Assembly: GCF_016793225.1 (NCBI RefSeq)
Contig: NZ_JAEUMN010000192.1
Location: forward strand, 1 to 44,700
Length of the DNA: 44,700 nt
Source: Phenylobacterium sp.
Lineage (GTDB): Bacteria > Pseudomonadota > Alphaproteobacteria > Caulobacterales > Caulobacteraceae
Direction of reading: 5' to 3'
Part shown: positions 1 through 7,637 of the stretch, in pieces
How positions within the stretch are numbered: the stretch's first letter is position 1
How the letters are laid out: every line of letters begins with the position of its first letter
Made by a program: the position numbers and the translations under genes
Notes under the pieces: generated by a model
What the model was told of the DNA's origin: nothing
The model's input: the letters and a program-made list of their open reading frames with translations, nothing else
The model's database searches: none

Positions 1-116
1 CCCTCATCCGCAAGGGGCGCGACATCGAGCGCCGGGTGCTGGCCCGCGCCGTGCGCTGGTTCCTGGAGGACCGGGTGCTGCCGAACGGCCGCAAGACCGT
101 GGTGTTCACCGACTGA
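1..116 (+). CDS. 3' end of an unidentified gene
   Basis: An open frame enters from the left edge and stops at the TGA at 114-116. About 37 residues are visible. They are rich in Arg and Val and end in KTVVFTD. I do not recognise the family. The stop overlaps the ATG of the next gene (TGATG), so the two are probably translationally coupled and share an operon. The start lies outside the window. Confidence 0.55.
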   Translation, partial: LIRKGRDIERRVLARAVRWFLEDRVLPNGRKTVVFTD

Positions 117-502
117 TGCGCGCCGCCCTGGCCCTCGCCGCTGCGCTCCTGGCCGCCACGCCGGCGGCGGCCCAGCCCATGGGCCTGGCCGGGCTGGACG
201 GCGACCGGGACGGGCGGATCACCCGCGCCGAGTACCGCAGCGGGTTCGTGGGCGAGTCCATGAAGTTCGACAGGAACGGCGACGGTCGGGTCACCCGGGG
301 CGAGCTGCCGGCGCTGGCCCGCCTTCCGGGCGCGAAGGGGATCGTCGACCGCGTCTTCCGGGGCAACGACGCCGACGGCGACGGGGCGCTGTCACGGGCC
401 GAGCTGACCGCCCGGGCCGAGGTTCGGTTCCGCGAGCTCGACACCACCGCGGACGGCCATCTCGACGCGGCGGAGATCAAGGCGGCCCGCCGCAGCCGCT
501 GA
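116..502 (+). CDS. secreted EF-hand calcium-binding protein
   Basis: A 128-residue protein with an N-terminal signal peptide (hydrophobic residues 3-18, cleavage near AAAQ at 17-20). Four EF-hand loops follow, at about residues 28-39, 52-63, 85-96 and 109-120. The first three keep the D-x-D/N-x-D-G spacing and the closing Glu. The fourth (DTTADGHLDAAE) is weaker at its third position. The likely role is Ca2+ binding or buffering in the periplasm; small EF-hand proteins of this layout are common in Caulobacterales. The ATG overlaps the upstream stop, which supports this start and coupling. The ligand for any partner protein is unknown. Confidence 0.85.
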   Translation: MRAALALAAALLAATPAAAQPMGLAGLDGDRDGRITRAEYRSGFVGESMKFDRNGDGRVTRGELPALARLPGAKGIVDRVFRGNDADGDGALSRAELTARAEVRFRELDTTADGHLDAAEIKAARRSR

Positions 503-611
503 CCCTTCCCTTCCCACTGAGGGAAAGCCAGCGGTGCAATGCGCTCGGGCTCGCCGATGTTGACGTCGCGGGATGAGGCTCGCCCTCTCCACCACCCGCT
601 CTACGGCCGGC

Positions 612-1448
612 TCAGGCCGGCCTCGGCGAGCGGTCCCCCTCTCCCGCTGCGCAGGAAAGGAAGTCCGGCTTGCGCTTCTCGCGGTGGGAGGCGAGGCCCT
701 CGGCGGCTTCGGGGCCGGTGAAACCCAGGAATTCCATGGCCAGGGAGGCGTCGAAGGTGGGACCGGCCGTACGCAACCAATGGTTTAGCGTATGTTTGGT
801 CCAGGCGATCGCCCGGGTGGCGCCGTTCGCCAGCTTGGCGGCGACCTCAAGGGCCTTGGCGTCCAGCTGGTCGTCGGGCACGCACAGCGAGATGAGGCCG
901 ATCCGCTCGGCCTCGGCCCCGTTCAGCGGGTCGCAGGTCAGCAGGTAGTACTTGGCCTTGGCCATGCCGCAGAGCAGCGGCCAGACGATGGCCGCGTGGT
1001 CGCCCGCCGCCACGCCCAGGCGGGTGTGGCCGTCGATGATCCGCGCGTCCGGCGTGGCGATGGAGACGTCCGCGAGCAGGCCGCAGACCAGGCCCGCCCC
1101 CACCGCCGGCCCGCGGATGGCGCTCACCACCGGCGTCTGGCAGTCGATGATGTTGAGCACGATGTCGCGGGCCTCGCGCATCACCCGGACGCGGACCTCG
1201 AAGTCCTCGACGATCTGCTCGATCATCCCGAAGTCGCCTCCGGCGGAGAAGGCGGTCCCCTCCCCCGTCAGGATGGCGCAGCGGGTGTCGGGATCGGCGT
1301 CCACGTCGCGCCAGATCTCGGCGAGCTCGCGGTGCATCACCTCGTCCGCGGCGTTCAGCTTGCCGGGATTGCTCATGACGATGCGCAGCACGCCGGGCGC
1401 CGGGCGCTCGAACTTCAGCCGCTGGTAGCGGGCGTAGCGGTCGGCCAA
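612..1448 (-). CDS. enoyl-CoA hydratase/isomerase (crotonase) family protein
   Basis: A 278-residue crotonase-fold protein. It should bind an acyl-CoA thioester in the cytosol through the two oxyanion-hole segments, FSAGGDF (about 67-73) and GPAVGAGL (about 113-120). At the position where classical hydratases carry the second catalytic Glu, the sequence reads [13 protein letters not shown], as in a subgroup of alphaproteobacterial and actinobacterial crotonases. True 2-enoyl-CoA hydration is therefore uncertain. I chose the TTG start at 1448 because an AGGAG site lies about 6 bases upstream; the frame upstream of it is only the shadow of the SDR gene. The stop codon sits in the 4-base loop of a 7-bp GC hairpin (605-622). 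It follows the SDR gene on the same strand with a 56-base gap, suggesting a shared lipid-catabolic role. Confidence 0.85.
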   Translation of the reverse strand: MADRYARYQRLKFERPAPGVLRIVMSNPGKLNAADEVMHRELAEIWRDVDADPDTRCAILTGEGTAFSAGGDFGMIEQIVEDFEVRVRVMREARDIVLNIIDCQTPVVSAIRGPAVGAGLVCGLLADVSIATPDARIIDGHTRLGVAAGDHAAIVWPLLCGMAKAKYYLLTCDPLNGAEAERIGLISLCVPDDQLDAKALEVAAKLANGATRAIAWTKHTLNHWLRTAGPTFDASLAMEFLGFTGPEAAEGLASHREKRKPDFLSCAAGEGDRSPRPA

Positions 1449-1466
1449 GTCTGGCTCCTTTCGATG

Positions 1467-1489
1467 CCTTCCTCCTCGACGGAGGAAGG
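1467..1489 (-). repeat. hairpin between SDR and crotonase genes
   Basis: A perfect 9-bp inverted repeat, CCTTCCTCC (1467-1475) and GGAGGAAGG (1481-1489), with a 5-base loop. It lies in the 56-base gap between the SDR stop and the crotonase ribosome-binding site. No T-run follows, so a plain intrinsic terminator is not supported. It may be an intergenic mRNA processing or stability element. Confidence 0.45.
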
Positions 1490-1504
1490 GGGACGACGGA
1501 TCTC

Positions 1505-2284
1505 TCAGTAGATGGTGTAGCCGCCGTCGATGACGAAGCTGTCGCCGGTGTGGAACTTCGAGGCGTCCGAGGCCAGGTAAACGGCGATGCCGGCGAAGTC
1601 CTCCCATTCGCCCCAGCGGCGCATGGGCACGCGGCCGATGACCTTGTCGTTGAACTTGTCCCACTTCTGCGAGGCGGCGGTCATGTCCGTGGCGATCCAC
1701 CCGGGCAGGATCGAGTTCGCCCGGACGCCGTAGCGGGCGTACTCCACCGCCAGTCCGCGCACCATCGACAGCACCGCGCCCTTGGTGGAGGCGTAGGCCT
1801 CGTTCCGCGGCGCGCCGTGGATGGCCGAGGTGGAGGACGTCACCACCAGGGAGCCGCCGGGATCGCCGGCCTTGGCCCGCTCCACCATGTGGCGCACCGT
1901 CTCGCGGAAGGTCCAGAACACGGCGTCCAGGTTCACGGTCGTGACGCGGCGCCAGCGCTCGGTGGTCATCTCCTCAAAGGCCCCGCCGCCGCCGATGCCG
2001 GCGTTCGCGGCGCAGAAGTCGATGCGGCCGAACCGCTCGAGCACCTCGGCCACGCCCTTCACCACCGACGCCTCGTCGGCGACGTCGACCTTCTGAACCA
2101 GCACCTCGACGCCGTGCGCCTTCAGGCGCGCCTCGGCCTGGGCGTTCTTGTCGGGGTTCTGACCCCAGACGGCGATCTTCGCCCCCGCCTGCGCCATGCC
2201 CTCGGCCATGCCGAGCCCGATGCCGCCGTTGCCGCCGGTGACGAGCGCCACCTTGCCGGTCAGGTCGAAGGGCTTGAACGTCAT
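1505..2284 (-). CDS. SDR family NAD(P)-dependent oxidoreductase
   Basis: A 259-residue classical short-chain dehydrogenase/reductase. The Rossmann glycine motif TGGNGGIG is at residues 16-23, NAG at 94-96, the active-site serine near 150-151, and YASTK gives Tyr164 and Lys168. These are the full catalytic set for oxidation of an alcohol or reduction of a ketone or aldehyde. The C-terminal GDSFVIDGGYTIY is typical. The frame is open for 20 more codons, but a good GGGAGGAT ribosome site precedes the internal ATG at 2284, and the residues from there match the normal family N-terminus. The neighbouring crotonase suggests a hydroxyacyl or short-chain alcohol substrate. The exact substrate cannot be read from the sequence. 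Confidence 0.9.
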   Translation of the reverse strand: MTFKPFDLTGKVALVTGGNGGIGLGMAEGMAQAGAKIAVWGQNPDKNAQAEARLKAHGVEVLVQKVDVADEASVVKGVAEVLERFGRIDFCAANAGIGGGGAFEEMTTERWRRVTTVNLDAVFWTFRETVRHMVERAKAGDPGGSLVVTSSTSAIHGAPRNEAYASTKGAVLSMVRGLAVEYARYGVRANSILPGWIATDMTAASQKWDKFNDKVIGRVPMRRWGEWEDFAGIAVYLASDASKFHTGDSFVIDGGYTIY

Positions 2285-2366
2285 CTTGAAGGATCCTCCC
2301 GCGATTTGGGGAGGACTAGTCGCGGGCGCCGCGACGTCGGTCAAGCGGCCCTGTCGGGCGAATGCG

Positions 2367-3068
2367 TCAGGCGGGCCGCAGGCGCAGGCCGGCGCCCAGG
2401 TCGTCGTTCGCGGTCCGCATGGGCGCGGGGCGCTCGCCGCTCATCCGCTTCCACACCTGCCCGAACAGGGCGCGGACCTCGCGGGCGGCCGAGCCCTCGG
2501 CGTCGATCTCGAGCACCGAGCGGCCCTGGGCGAAGGCGGTCTGGTAGATCATGCGCGAGCGCATGGCGATGGCGGCCACCGGCAGGTTGGCGAAGCGCAG
2601 CGCCTCGAAGGCCTTCAGCACCGAGGGCGGCTCCACGCCGGCCCGCGCCGGGGGACACTGGTTCAGCACGATCTGCCCCTCGCGGCCCAGGCGCTGGATC
2701 ACGGCCACCGACATCACCGCCGCCGCCAGGTCCAGGTAGGTCGGCCGCGCCACCGCCAGGCAAAGGTCGGCCACCTTCACCGCCTCGGCCACGTCGGCCT
2801 CGGGCGCCGCCGGGGTGTCGATGATCAGGAGCTCGACGCCCGAGCGCCGGCAGGCCTCGGTCAGGGCGAACAGCTTGGACGCGCTGGTCTCGAAGAGCAG
2901 CGATGGGGCCTCCTCGCGGCCCTTCAGCACCTCGTGGGCGCTGCGCAGGGGGTCGGCGTCGGCGAGCACGGCCCGCACGCCCATGGCGCGCGCGGCGAGC
3001 GTGAGGTTGACCGCGACGGTCGTCTTTCCCGCCCCGCCCTTGCGGGACATCACGGCAAGCGTCTTCAC
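2367..3068 (-). CDS. orphan ParA/MinD-family ATPase
   Basis: A 233-residue P-loop ATPase of the ParA/Soj class. The deviant Walker A motif KGGAGKTT is at residues 10-17, the A' segment (LADADP) near 35-40, and the Walker B-like LLIIDTP near 80-86. ParA proteins dimerise on ATP, bind DNA or membrane and position cargo. No ParB gene is adjacent, so this is an orphan. It may position a cellular structure or regulate division, or it may resemble the ParA of integrated elements. The start is set at the GTG at 3068, directly before the conserved KTLAVMSRKGG and behind a GAGGG site. An ATG at 3131 would add 21 basic residues. A pair of inverted DnaA-box-like sequences lies 67-100 bases upstream. Confidence 0.8.
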   Translation of the reverse strand: MKTLAVMSRKGGAGKTTVAVNLTLAARAMGVRAVLADADPLRSAHEVLKGREEAPSLLFETSASKLFALTEACRRSGVELLIIDTPAAPEADVAEAVKVADLCLAVARPTYLDLAAAVMSVAVIQRLGREGQIVLNQCPPARAGVEPPSVLKAFEALRFANLPVAAIAMRSRMIYQTAFAQGRSVLEIDAEGSAAREVRALFGQVWKRMSGERPAPMRTANDDLGAGLRLRPA

Positions 3069-3134
3069 GCGTACGCCCTCGGCTATGCCGGCGCAGCGTC
3101 GGCCGCGCCCCCTCCGGCGCGCATCATGCACATG

Positions 3135-3168
3135 TTATCCACAGGCGGAAGAGCCAGCCTGTGGATGA
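3135..3168 (-). promoter_or_regulatory. inverted DnaA-box-like palindrome upstream of the ParA gene
   Basis: TTATCCACA at 3135-3143 is a perfect match to the classical DnaA box. The opposite strand of 3160-3168 reads TCATCCACA, one base off. The two boxes form a 10-bp inverted repeat (3137-3146 with 3157-3166) with a 10-base loop. The site lies between the small secreted gene's stop (3184) and the ParA start (3068), so it could be a DnaA-responsive promoter element. A terminator for the upstream gene is possible, but no T-run follows the stem. Confidence 0.5.
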
Positions 3169-3183
3169 GCCGCGGGCCGCGGC

Positions 3184-3441
3184 TCAGTTGCCCTGGAACG
3201 ACTTCGCGCTCTGGGCCTTGTCGAGCATCTCCCGGTCGTCGCGCTGGCGCTGGTCCCATTCGGCCTGGGTCATGCAGACGCGCTGCTTCATCCGGCTGCC
3301 GAGGACGGCCTCGCGCTTGCAGACCTGGGCGCTCGGGTCCTTCGCCTTGTCGGACTTCGTGGGCGGGGCGGCGGCCGTCGCGGCGGGGGCCGCGGGCTCG
3401 GCGGCGGCGAACAGGGCGGCCGCCAGAACGAGGGAAATCAT
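3184..3441 (-). CDS. small secreted protein of unknown function
   Basis: An 85-residue protein with an N-terminal signal sequence (MISLVLAAALFAAAEPA). An Ala/Pro-rich linker leads to a small conserved domain with two cysteines in the pattern VCKREAVLGSRMKQRVC, followed by TQAEWDQRQRDDREM. This Cys-x14-Cys arrangement is common in short periplasmic proteins of Caulobacterales and sphingomonads. A disulfide between the two cysteines is likely. An AGGAG ribosome site lies about 9 bases before the ATG. Its function is not known. Confidence 0.75.
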   Translation of the reverse strand: MISLVLAAALFAAAEPAAPAATAAAPPTKSDKAKDPSAQVCKREAVLGSRMKQRVCMTQAEWDQRQRDDREMLDKAQSAKSFQGN

Positions 3442-3501
3442 CGGCTTTACTCCTGGAGGCGGGCCCTCGCCCGCAGCCTCAGGCTTACCACCGCGCGGTG
3501 G

Positions 3502-4269
3502 TCAGGCAACATCGATCTCCCGTACGTTGTCGATGCCGGCGCCGCGCAGGGCGGCGACGAGCTCCGCGACCGCGCTCGAGAGCGCCTCGGCGTCGCGGCT
3601 GCGCACGACCAGGTTCGACCCGTAGCCGTCGGGTCCGAAGAACGGATAGCTGCCCAGGCTCATGTCCGGATGGGCCTTGGCGACCGCCTCCAGGGGCGCG
3701 GCGATGACGCCCTCGCCCGAGCCCTCGACGCGCACGGTCCGCGACACCGTCGGGCGGCCGCCGCGCATCCGCGGCCCCACATCCTCGAGCATCCCGCGCA
3801 TGATGGTGGGCACGCCGGCCAGGGTGAAGACGTTGCCGATGGTGAAGCCCGGCGGGCCCTGGACCGGGTTCTTCACCAGGTCGCCGCCCACCGGCACCCG
3901 CGCCATCCGCCGGCGCGCCGCGTTCAGCTCCTGGCCCCAGCGGCGGGTCATCATCTCGATGATCTCGGGGTGCTCCTCGAGCTCCACCCCGAAGGCCAGC
4001 GCCACGGCGTCGGCGGTGATGTCGTCGTGCGTGGGCCCGATGCCGCCGGTGGTGATGACGTAGTCGTAGCGGGACCGGAGCGCGTTCAGCGCATCGACGA
4101 TCTCCTCCATCACGTCGGGCACCGTCCGCGCCTCGGCCAGGTCGACGCCGATGACGTTCAGGTAGCGGGCGATGTCGCGCAGGTTGGTGTCCTGCGTCCG
4201 CCCCGACAGGATCTCGTCGCCGATGATCAGAACGGCGCAGGTGACGCGGTCGGGAGGAGTCTCAGCCAT
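3502..4269 (-). CDS. competence/damage-inducible CinA N-terminal-type molybdopterin-binding protein
   Basis: A 255-residue protein made of the MoCF/CinA-N domain. The segment IIGDEILSGRTQDTN near the N-terminus and TTGGIGPTHDDIT near residue 75 are the family hallmarks. The C-terminal amidase domain of full CinA is absent, which is usual for stand-alone members. In CinA this domain is associated with ADP-ribose or nicotinamide-nucleotide metabolism; in MogA/MoeA it binds molybdopterin. The precise substrate here is uncertain. The ATG at 4269 was chosen because upstream in-frame sequence lies antisense to sfsA. It is divergent from sfsA with a 48-base gap. Confidence 0.85.
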   Translation of the reverse strand: MAETPPDRVTCAVLIIGDEILSGRTQDTNLRDIARYLNVIGVDLAEARTVPDVMEEIVDALNALRSRYDYVITTGGIGPTHDDITADAVALAFGVELEEHPEIIEMMTRRWGQELNAARRRMARVPVGGDLVKNPVQGPPGFTIGNVFTLAGVPTIMRGMLEDVGPRMRGGRPTVSRTVRVEGSGEGVIAAPLEAVAKAHPDMSLGSYPFFGPDGYGSNLVVRSRDAEALSSAVAELVAALRGAGIDNVREIDVA

Positions 4270-4317
4270 GGCCGCGATATGGCTTGAGCGTCCGGGCGAG
4301 TTCAAGCACCAGGGCGC

Positions 4318-5025
4318 ATGGACTTTCCCTCGCCCCTCGTCCGCGGGACCCTGGTCAGCCGCTACAAGCGGTTCTTCGCCGACGTGGTCCTGGAGGACGG
4401 GACCCCGGTCACCGCCCATTGCCCCAACCCCGGCGCGATGCTGGGGCTGAACACGCCCGGGCTCGGCGCCTGGCTCTCGACGTCGGACGACCCCAAGCGC
4501 AAGCTGGCCCACACCCTGGAACTGGTAGAGGCCGATGGCGGCCTCGTGGGGATCAACACCCTGCACCCCAACCGCATCGTCGCCGAGGCGCTTGCGGCCG
4601 AAGCGATCCCCGAGGTGGCCGGCTATGCCACGCACCGGCGCGAGGTCAGGTACGGCGCCAACTCCCGCGTCGACTTCCTGCTGGAACACCCGGATCGGCC
4701 GCGCTGCTGGCTGGAGGTGAAGAACTGCCATCTGCGGCGCGAAGGGACGCTGGCGGAATTTCCCGACTGCGTGGCGGCGCGCTCGCTCAAGCACCTGCGC
4801 GAGCTGACCGCCATGGTGGCGGCCGGCGAGCGGGCGGTGATGCTGTTCGTGGTCCAGCGCACCGACTGCGACGCCTTCGCCGCCTGCCACGACCTGGATC
4901 CCGCCTACGCCCGAGGCCTGACCGAAGCCGCCGCGGCCGGCGTCGAGGTACTGGCCTACCGCTGCGCCATCACGCCCGGCGGCGTCGCCCTGGCCGACCG
5001 CGTGCCCTGGACCGGGGACGCCTAG
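4318..5025 (+). CDS. sfsA: DNA/RNA nuclease SfsA (sugar fermentation stimulation protein)
   Basis: A 235-residue protein spanning the full SfsA family length. It has the N-terminal RYKRFFADV segment (OB-like, nucleic-acid binding), the CPNPGAM motif near residue 35-41, and the PD-(D/E)XK-like core with [18 protein letters not shown] and the [10 protein letters not shown] helix. SfsA was named in E. coli for stimulating maltose genes and is now regarded as a nuclease-fold protein. It stands alone between the divergent CinA-type gene and a REP-like intergenic repeat. The ATG at 4318 gives the normal family N-terminus. Confidence 0.95.
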   Translation: MDFPSPLVRGTLVSRYKRFFADVVLEDGTPVTAHCPNPGAMLGLNTPGLGAWLSTSDDPKRKLAHTLELVEADGGLVGINTLHPNRIVAEALAAEAIPEVAGYATHRREVRYGANSRVDFLLEHPDRPRCWLEVKNCHLRREGTLAEFPDCVAARSLKHLRELTAMVAAGERAVMLFVVQRTDCDAFAACHDLDPAYARGLTEAAAAGVEVLAYRCAITPGGVALADRVPWTGDA

Positions 5026-5045
5026 GGGGCGTCGCCCGTCTCCCC

Positions 5046-5175
5046 CGTCATCCCGCGGCTCGTCCGCGGGATCCATGCCGGCGGCGGACTTCGAGGGGCC
5101 GGGCGCGCACGGGCGCCCATCCCGCCCGCCCCGCAAGCGGACGGAGGGGTCCCGCGGCCAAGCCGCGGGATGACG
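5046..5175. repeat. REP-like paired palindromes between sfsA and the MATE gene
   Basis: Two local hairpins share the same 8-bp stem TCCCGCGG/CCGCGGGA with 5-base loops, at 5051-5071 and 5150-5170. Each is flanked so that the outer 15 bases also form a perfect long-range inverted repeat (5046-5060 with 5161-5175). The arrangement resembles a bacterial interspersed mosaic element of two REP units in opposite orientation. It may act in transcription termination or mRNA stability after sfsA. Confidence 0.65.
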
Positions 5176-5215
5176 GCTGGGTCCGGTGGCCTGCCGGCGG
5201 CGAAGGCGCGGTCGA

Positions 5216-5234
5216 CCGCAGAGGACGCAGAGAC
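5216..5234. repeat. partial copy of a GCAGAG-type intergenic repeat
   Basis: The segment CCGCAGAGGACGCAGAGAC resembles the core of the fuller repeat near 44350-44416. It lies 70 bases before the MATE start and looks like the remnant of a dispersed non-coding element. Confidence 0.35.
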
Positions 5235-5304
5235 TCCACCTCCTCAGCGCCTGCCCAGGTCTCCCCCGTGGGCGGACGTTACGGCAAGCGGTCTAGCTTG
5301 GCGC

Positions 5305-6657
5305 ATGACCACCGATCCGCATCCGCTGCTCACCGCCCCCGTCGCCAGCACGCTGGCGCGGATGGCGGCGCCGAACCTGATCGGGATGCTGGCGACCACC
5401 GCGGTGTCGATCGCCGAGACGGCCTACATCGGGGCGCTGGGACCCGAGCCGCTGGCGGCCGCGGCGCTGGTGCTGCCGCTGATCATGCTCATGGGGATGA
5501 TGAGCGGGGGCGCGATGGGCGGCGGAGTCTCCTCGGCGATCGCGCGGGCGATCGGCGCGGGCGACGTGGCCCGGGCCGAGGACCTCGCCCGGCACGGCGC
5601 GGTGATCGCCCTCGGCTTCGGCGCGGTGTTCACGGTCGGGCTGGCGGTGTTCGGGGCGCCGGTGTTCCACCTGCTGGGCGGACGGGGCGAGACGCTGCAG
5701 CTGGCCACCGCCTACGCCGGCGTCGTGTTCTCGGTGGCCGTCGCGGTCTGGCTGGTGAACATCCTGGCCTCGGTCCTGCGGGCGTCGGGGGACATGACGC
5801 GGCCCTCGATGGTGATGATCGCGGGCGCCGGACTGCAGGTGCTGGTGGGCGGCTCGCTCTGCTTCGGCTGGGGCCCGGCCCCGGCGCTGGGCCTGATCGG
5901 CGTGGGTCTTGGCCAGGCGCTGACCGGCGTCCTGTCCGCCGCGGCCTTCTTCTGGCTGCTGAAGACCCCGCGCGCCCGGGTGAAGCTGACCCTGCTGGGG
6001 CCGCTCCGGCGCGACGCCTTCGCCGACATCCTGCGGGTGGGCGGCCCCGCGCTGCTGTCGCCGCTGCAGACGGTGGGCGCGATCCTGATCCTCACCGCCA
6101 TCGCCGCCCGGTTCGGCACCGAGACCCTCGCCGGATACGGCATCGGGTCGCGGCTCGAGTTCCTGCTGGTGCCCATCGCCTTCTCGGTGGGCGTGGCGTC
6201 CCTGCCCATGGTGGGCATCGCCATCGGCGCGGGGCAGGTCGCGCGGGCGCGGCGCGTGGCGTGGACGGCCGGGGCCATGGGCGGTGCCGGGCTCGGCGTG
6301 ATCGGCGTGCTCCTCGCCCTGTTCCCGGCGCTCTGGGTCAGCATCTTCACCCGCGATCCCGGCGTCGCCGCCGCCGCCGAGCTCTATCTGCGGGTCGCCG
6401 GTCCGGCCTTCCTCTTCTTCGGGCTCAACCTGGCGCTCTACTTCTCGGCCCAGGGCGCGGGGCGGATCGGCGGACCGCTGCTGGCGGGCACCCTGCGCCT
6501 GATCGTGATCGCCATCGGCGGATGGCTGCTGGTGACCCACGACGCGCCGGCCTGGACGCTCTTCGCCCTCGTGGCCGCGGGCATGGTCACGGCGGGCGCG
6601 GCCTCGGTCGTCTTCATGGCGATGACCCCGTGGGGGCCCCGGGCGGCGAAGGTGTAG
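5305..6657 (+). CDS. MATE family efflux transporter
   Basis: A 450-residue inner-membrane protein with about 12 hydrophobic segments in two similar halves, the MATE/DinF arrangement. The N-terminal LARMAAPNLIGMLATTAVSIAE and the mid-protein DILRVGGPALLSPLQTV are equivalent first helices of each half. It probably exports drugs or metabolites using Na+ or H+; the substrate cannot be predicted. An in-frame extension to 5170 exists, but it runs through the palindromic repeat and reads as low-complexity Pro/Arg/Ala. The ATG at 5305 is therefore preferred. Confidence 0.9.
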   Translation: MTTDPHPLLTAPVASTLARMAAPNLIGMLATTAVSIAETAYIGALGPEPLAAAALVLPLIMLMGMMSGGAMGGGVSSAIARAIGAGDVARAEDLARHGAVIALGFGAVFTVGLAVFGAPVFHLLGGRGETLQLATAYAGVVFSVAVAVWLVNILASVLRASGDMTRPSMVMIAGAGLQVLVGGSLCFGWGPAPALGLIGVGLGQALTGVLSAAAFFWLLKTPRARVKLTLLGPLRRDAFADILRVGGPALLSPLQTVGAILILTAIAARFGTETLAGYGIGSRLEFLLVPIAFSVGVASLPMVGIAIGAGQVARARRVAWTAGAMGGAGLGVIGVLLALFPALWVSIFTRDPGVAAAAELYLRVAGPAFLFFGLNLALYFSAQGAGRIGGPLLAGTLRLIVIAIGGWLLVTHDAPAWTLFALVAAGMVTAGAASVVFMAMTPWGPRAAKV

Positions 6658-6762
6658 GCCCGAGTCATCCCGCGGCGTCGCCCGGGCGGCCATCGGGCCG
6701 CGGCGTTCATCGGCGGTTGATTTTCCGTGGTAGGATCGCGACATAGCGCGCCGGAGCACCCC

Positions 6763-7581
6763 ATGACCGACACCCTCGACGCGGAATACCGCACCGGCCA
6801 GATCAAGCTGCACGGCCCCGAAGGCTTCGAAGGCATGCGCAAGGCCGGACGGCTCGCGGCCGAGTGCCTGGACATGCTTACGCCCTACGTCGTGCCGGGG
6901 GTTTCAACCGGCCGTCTCGACGACCTGGCGCGCGAGTTCATCCTGGACCACGGCGCCCTGCCGGCCTGCCTGGGCTACCGCGGCTACACCAAGACCGTCT
7001 GCATCAGCCCCAACCACGTGGTCTGCCACGGCATCCCCGGCGACCGGGCGCTGCGGGAAGGCGACATCGCCAACATCGACGTGACGGTCATCGTCGACGG
7101 CTGGCACGGCGACACCAGCCGCATGTACGGCGTGGGCGCGGTGGCGCCGCGGGCCAAGCGGCTGGTCGACGTCACCTACGAGGCGCTGGAACGCGGCCTC
7201 GCGGCGGTGAAGCCCGGCGCGCGCACCGGCGACATCGGCGCGGCCATCCAGTCGTACGTGGAATCGATGCGCTGCTCGGTGGTGCGCGACTTCTGCGGCC
7301 ACGGCCTGGGCCGGGTGTTCCACGACGCCCCGAACATCCTGCACTTCGGCCACAAGGGCACGGGCGAGCTGCTGCGGCCCGGGATGTTCTTCACGATCGA
7401 GCCGATGGTGAACCTGGGCAAGCATCCGGTGAAGCTGCTGTCGGACGGCTGGACGGCGGTGACCCGCGACAAGTCGCTTTCGGCCCAGTGCGAGCATTCG
7501 GTCGGCGTCACCGAGGACGGCGTGGAGGTCTTCACCGCCTCGCCGACGGGCCAGTTCCGGCCGCCGATCCAGAGCGCCTGA
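6763..7581 (+). CDS. map: type I methionine aminopeptidase
   Basis: A 272-residue cytosolic metallopeptidase that removes the initiator Met from new proteins. All five dinuclear-metal ligands are present: Asp106, Asp117, His180 (GHGLG), Glu213 (TIEPM) and Glu244 (CEHSV). The active-site His at HDAPN (187) is also present. The N-terminal CISPNHVVCHGIP segment is typical of type Ia enzymes. The ATG at 6763 follows GGAG. An upstream in-frame codon at 6727 would add 12 atypical residues. Confidence 0.96.
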   Translation: MTDTLDAEYRTGQIKLHGPEGFEGMRKAGRLAAECLDMLTPYVVPGVSTGRLDDLAREFILDHGALPACLGYRGYTKTVCISPNHVVCHGIPGDRALREGDIANIDVTVIVDGWHGDTSRMYGVGAVAPRAKRLVDVTYEALERGLAAVKPGARTGDIGAAIQSYVESMRCSVVRDFCGHGLGRVFHDAPNILHFGHKGTGELLRPGMFFTIEPMVNLGKHPVKLLSDGWTAVTRDKSLSAQCEHSVGVTEDGVEVFTASPTGQFRPPIQSA

Positions 7582-7637
7582 CCGCCGCCGACCCGCGGAT
7601 TCTGGACAGGGCCGCGCAATAGGGCGACGCTTGCGCC

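Noticed and set aside
3137-3166. Intrinsic terminator after the small secreted gene
   Set aside because: The stem is good, but no T-run follows on the minus strand, and the arms are DnaA-box-like.
3135-3168. Chromosome replication origin
   Set aside because: Only two DnaA boxes are visible, with no AT-rich unwinding region and no typical origin genes nearby.
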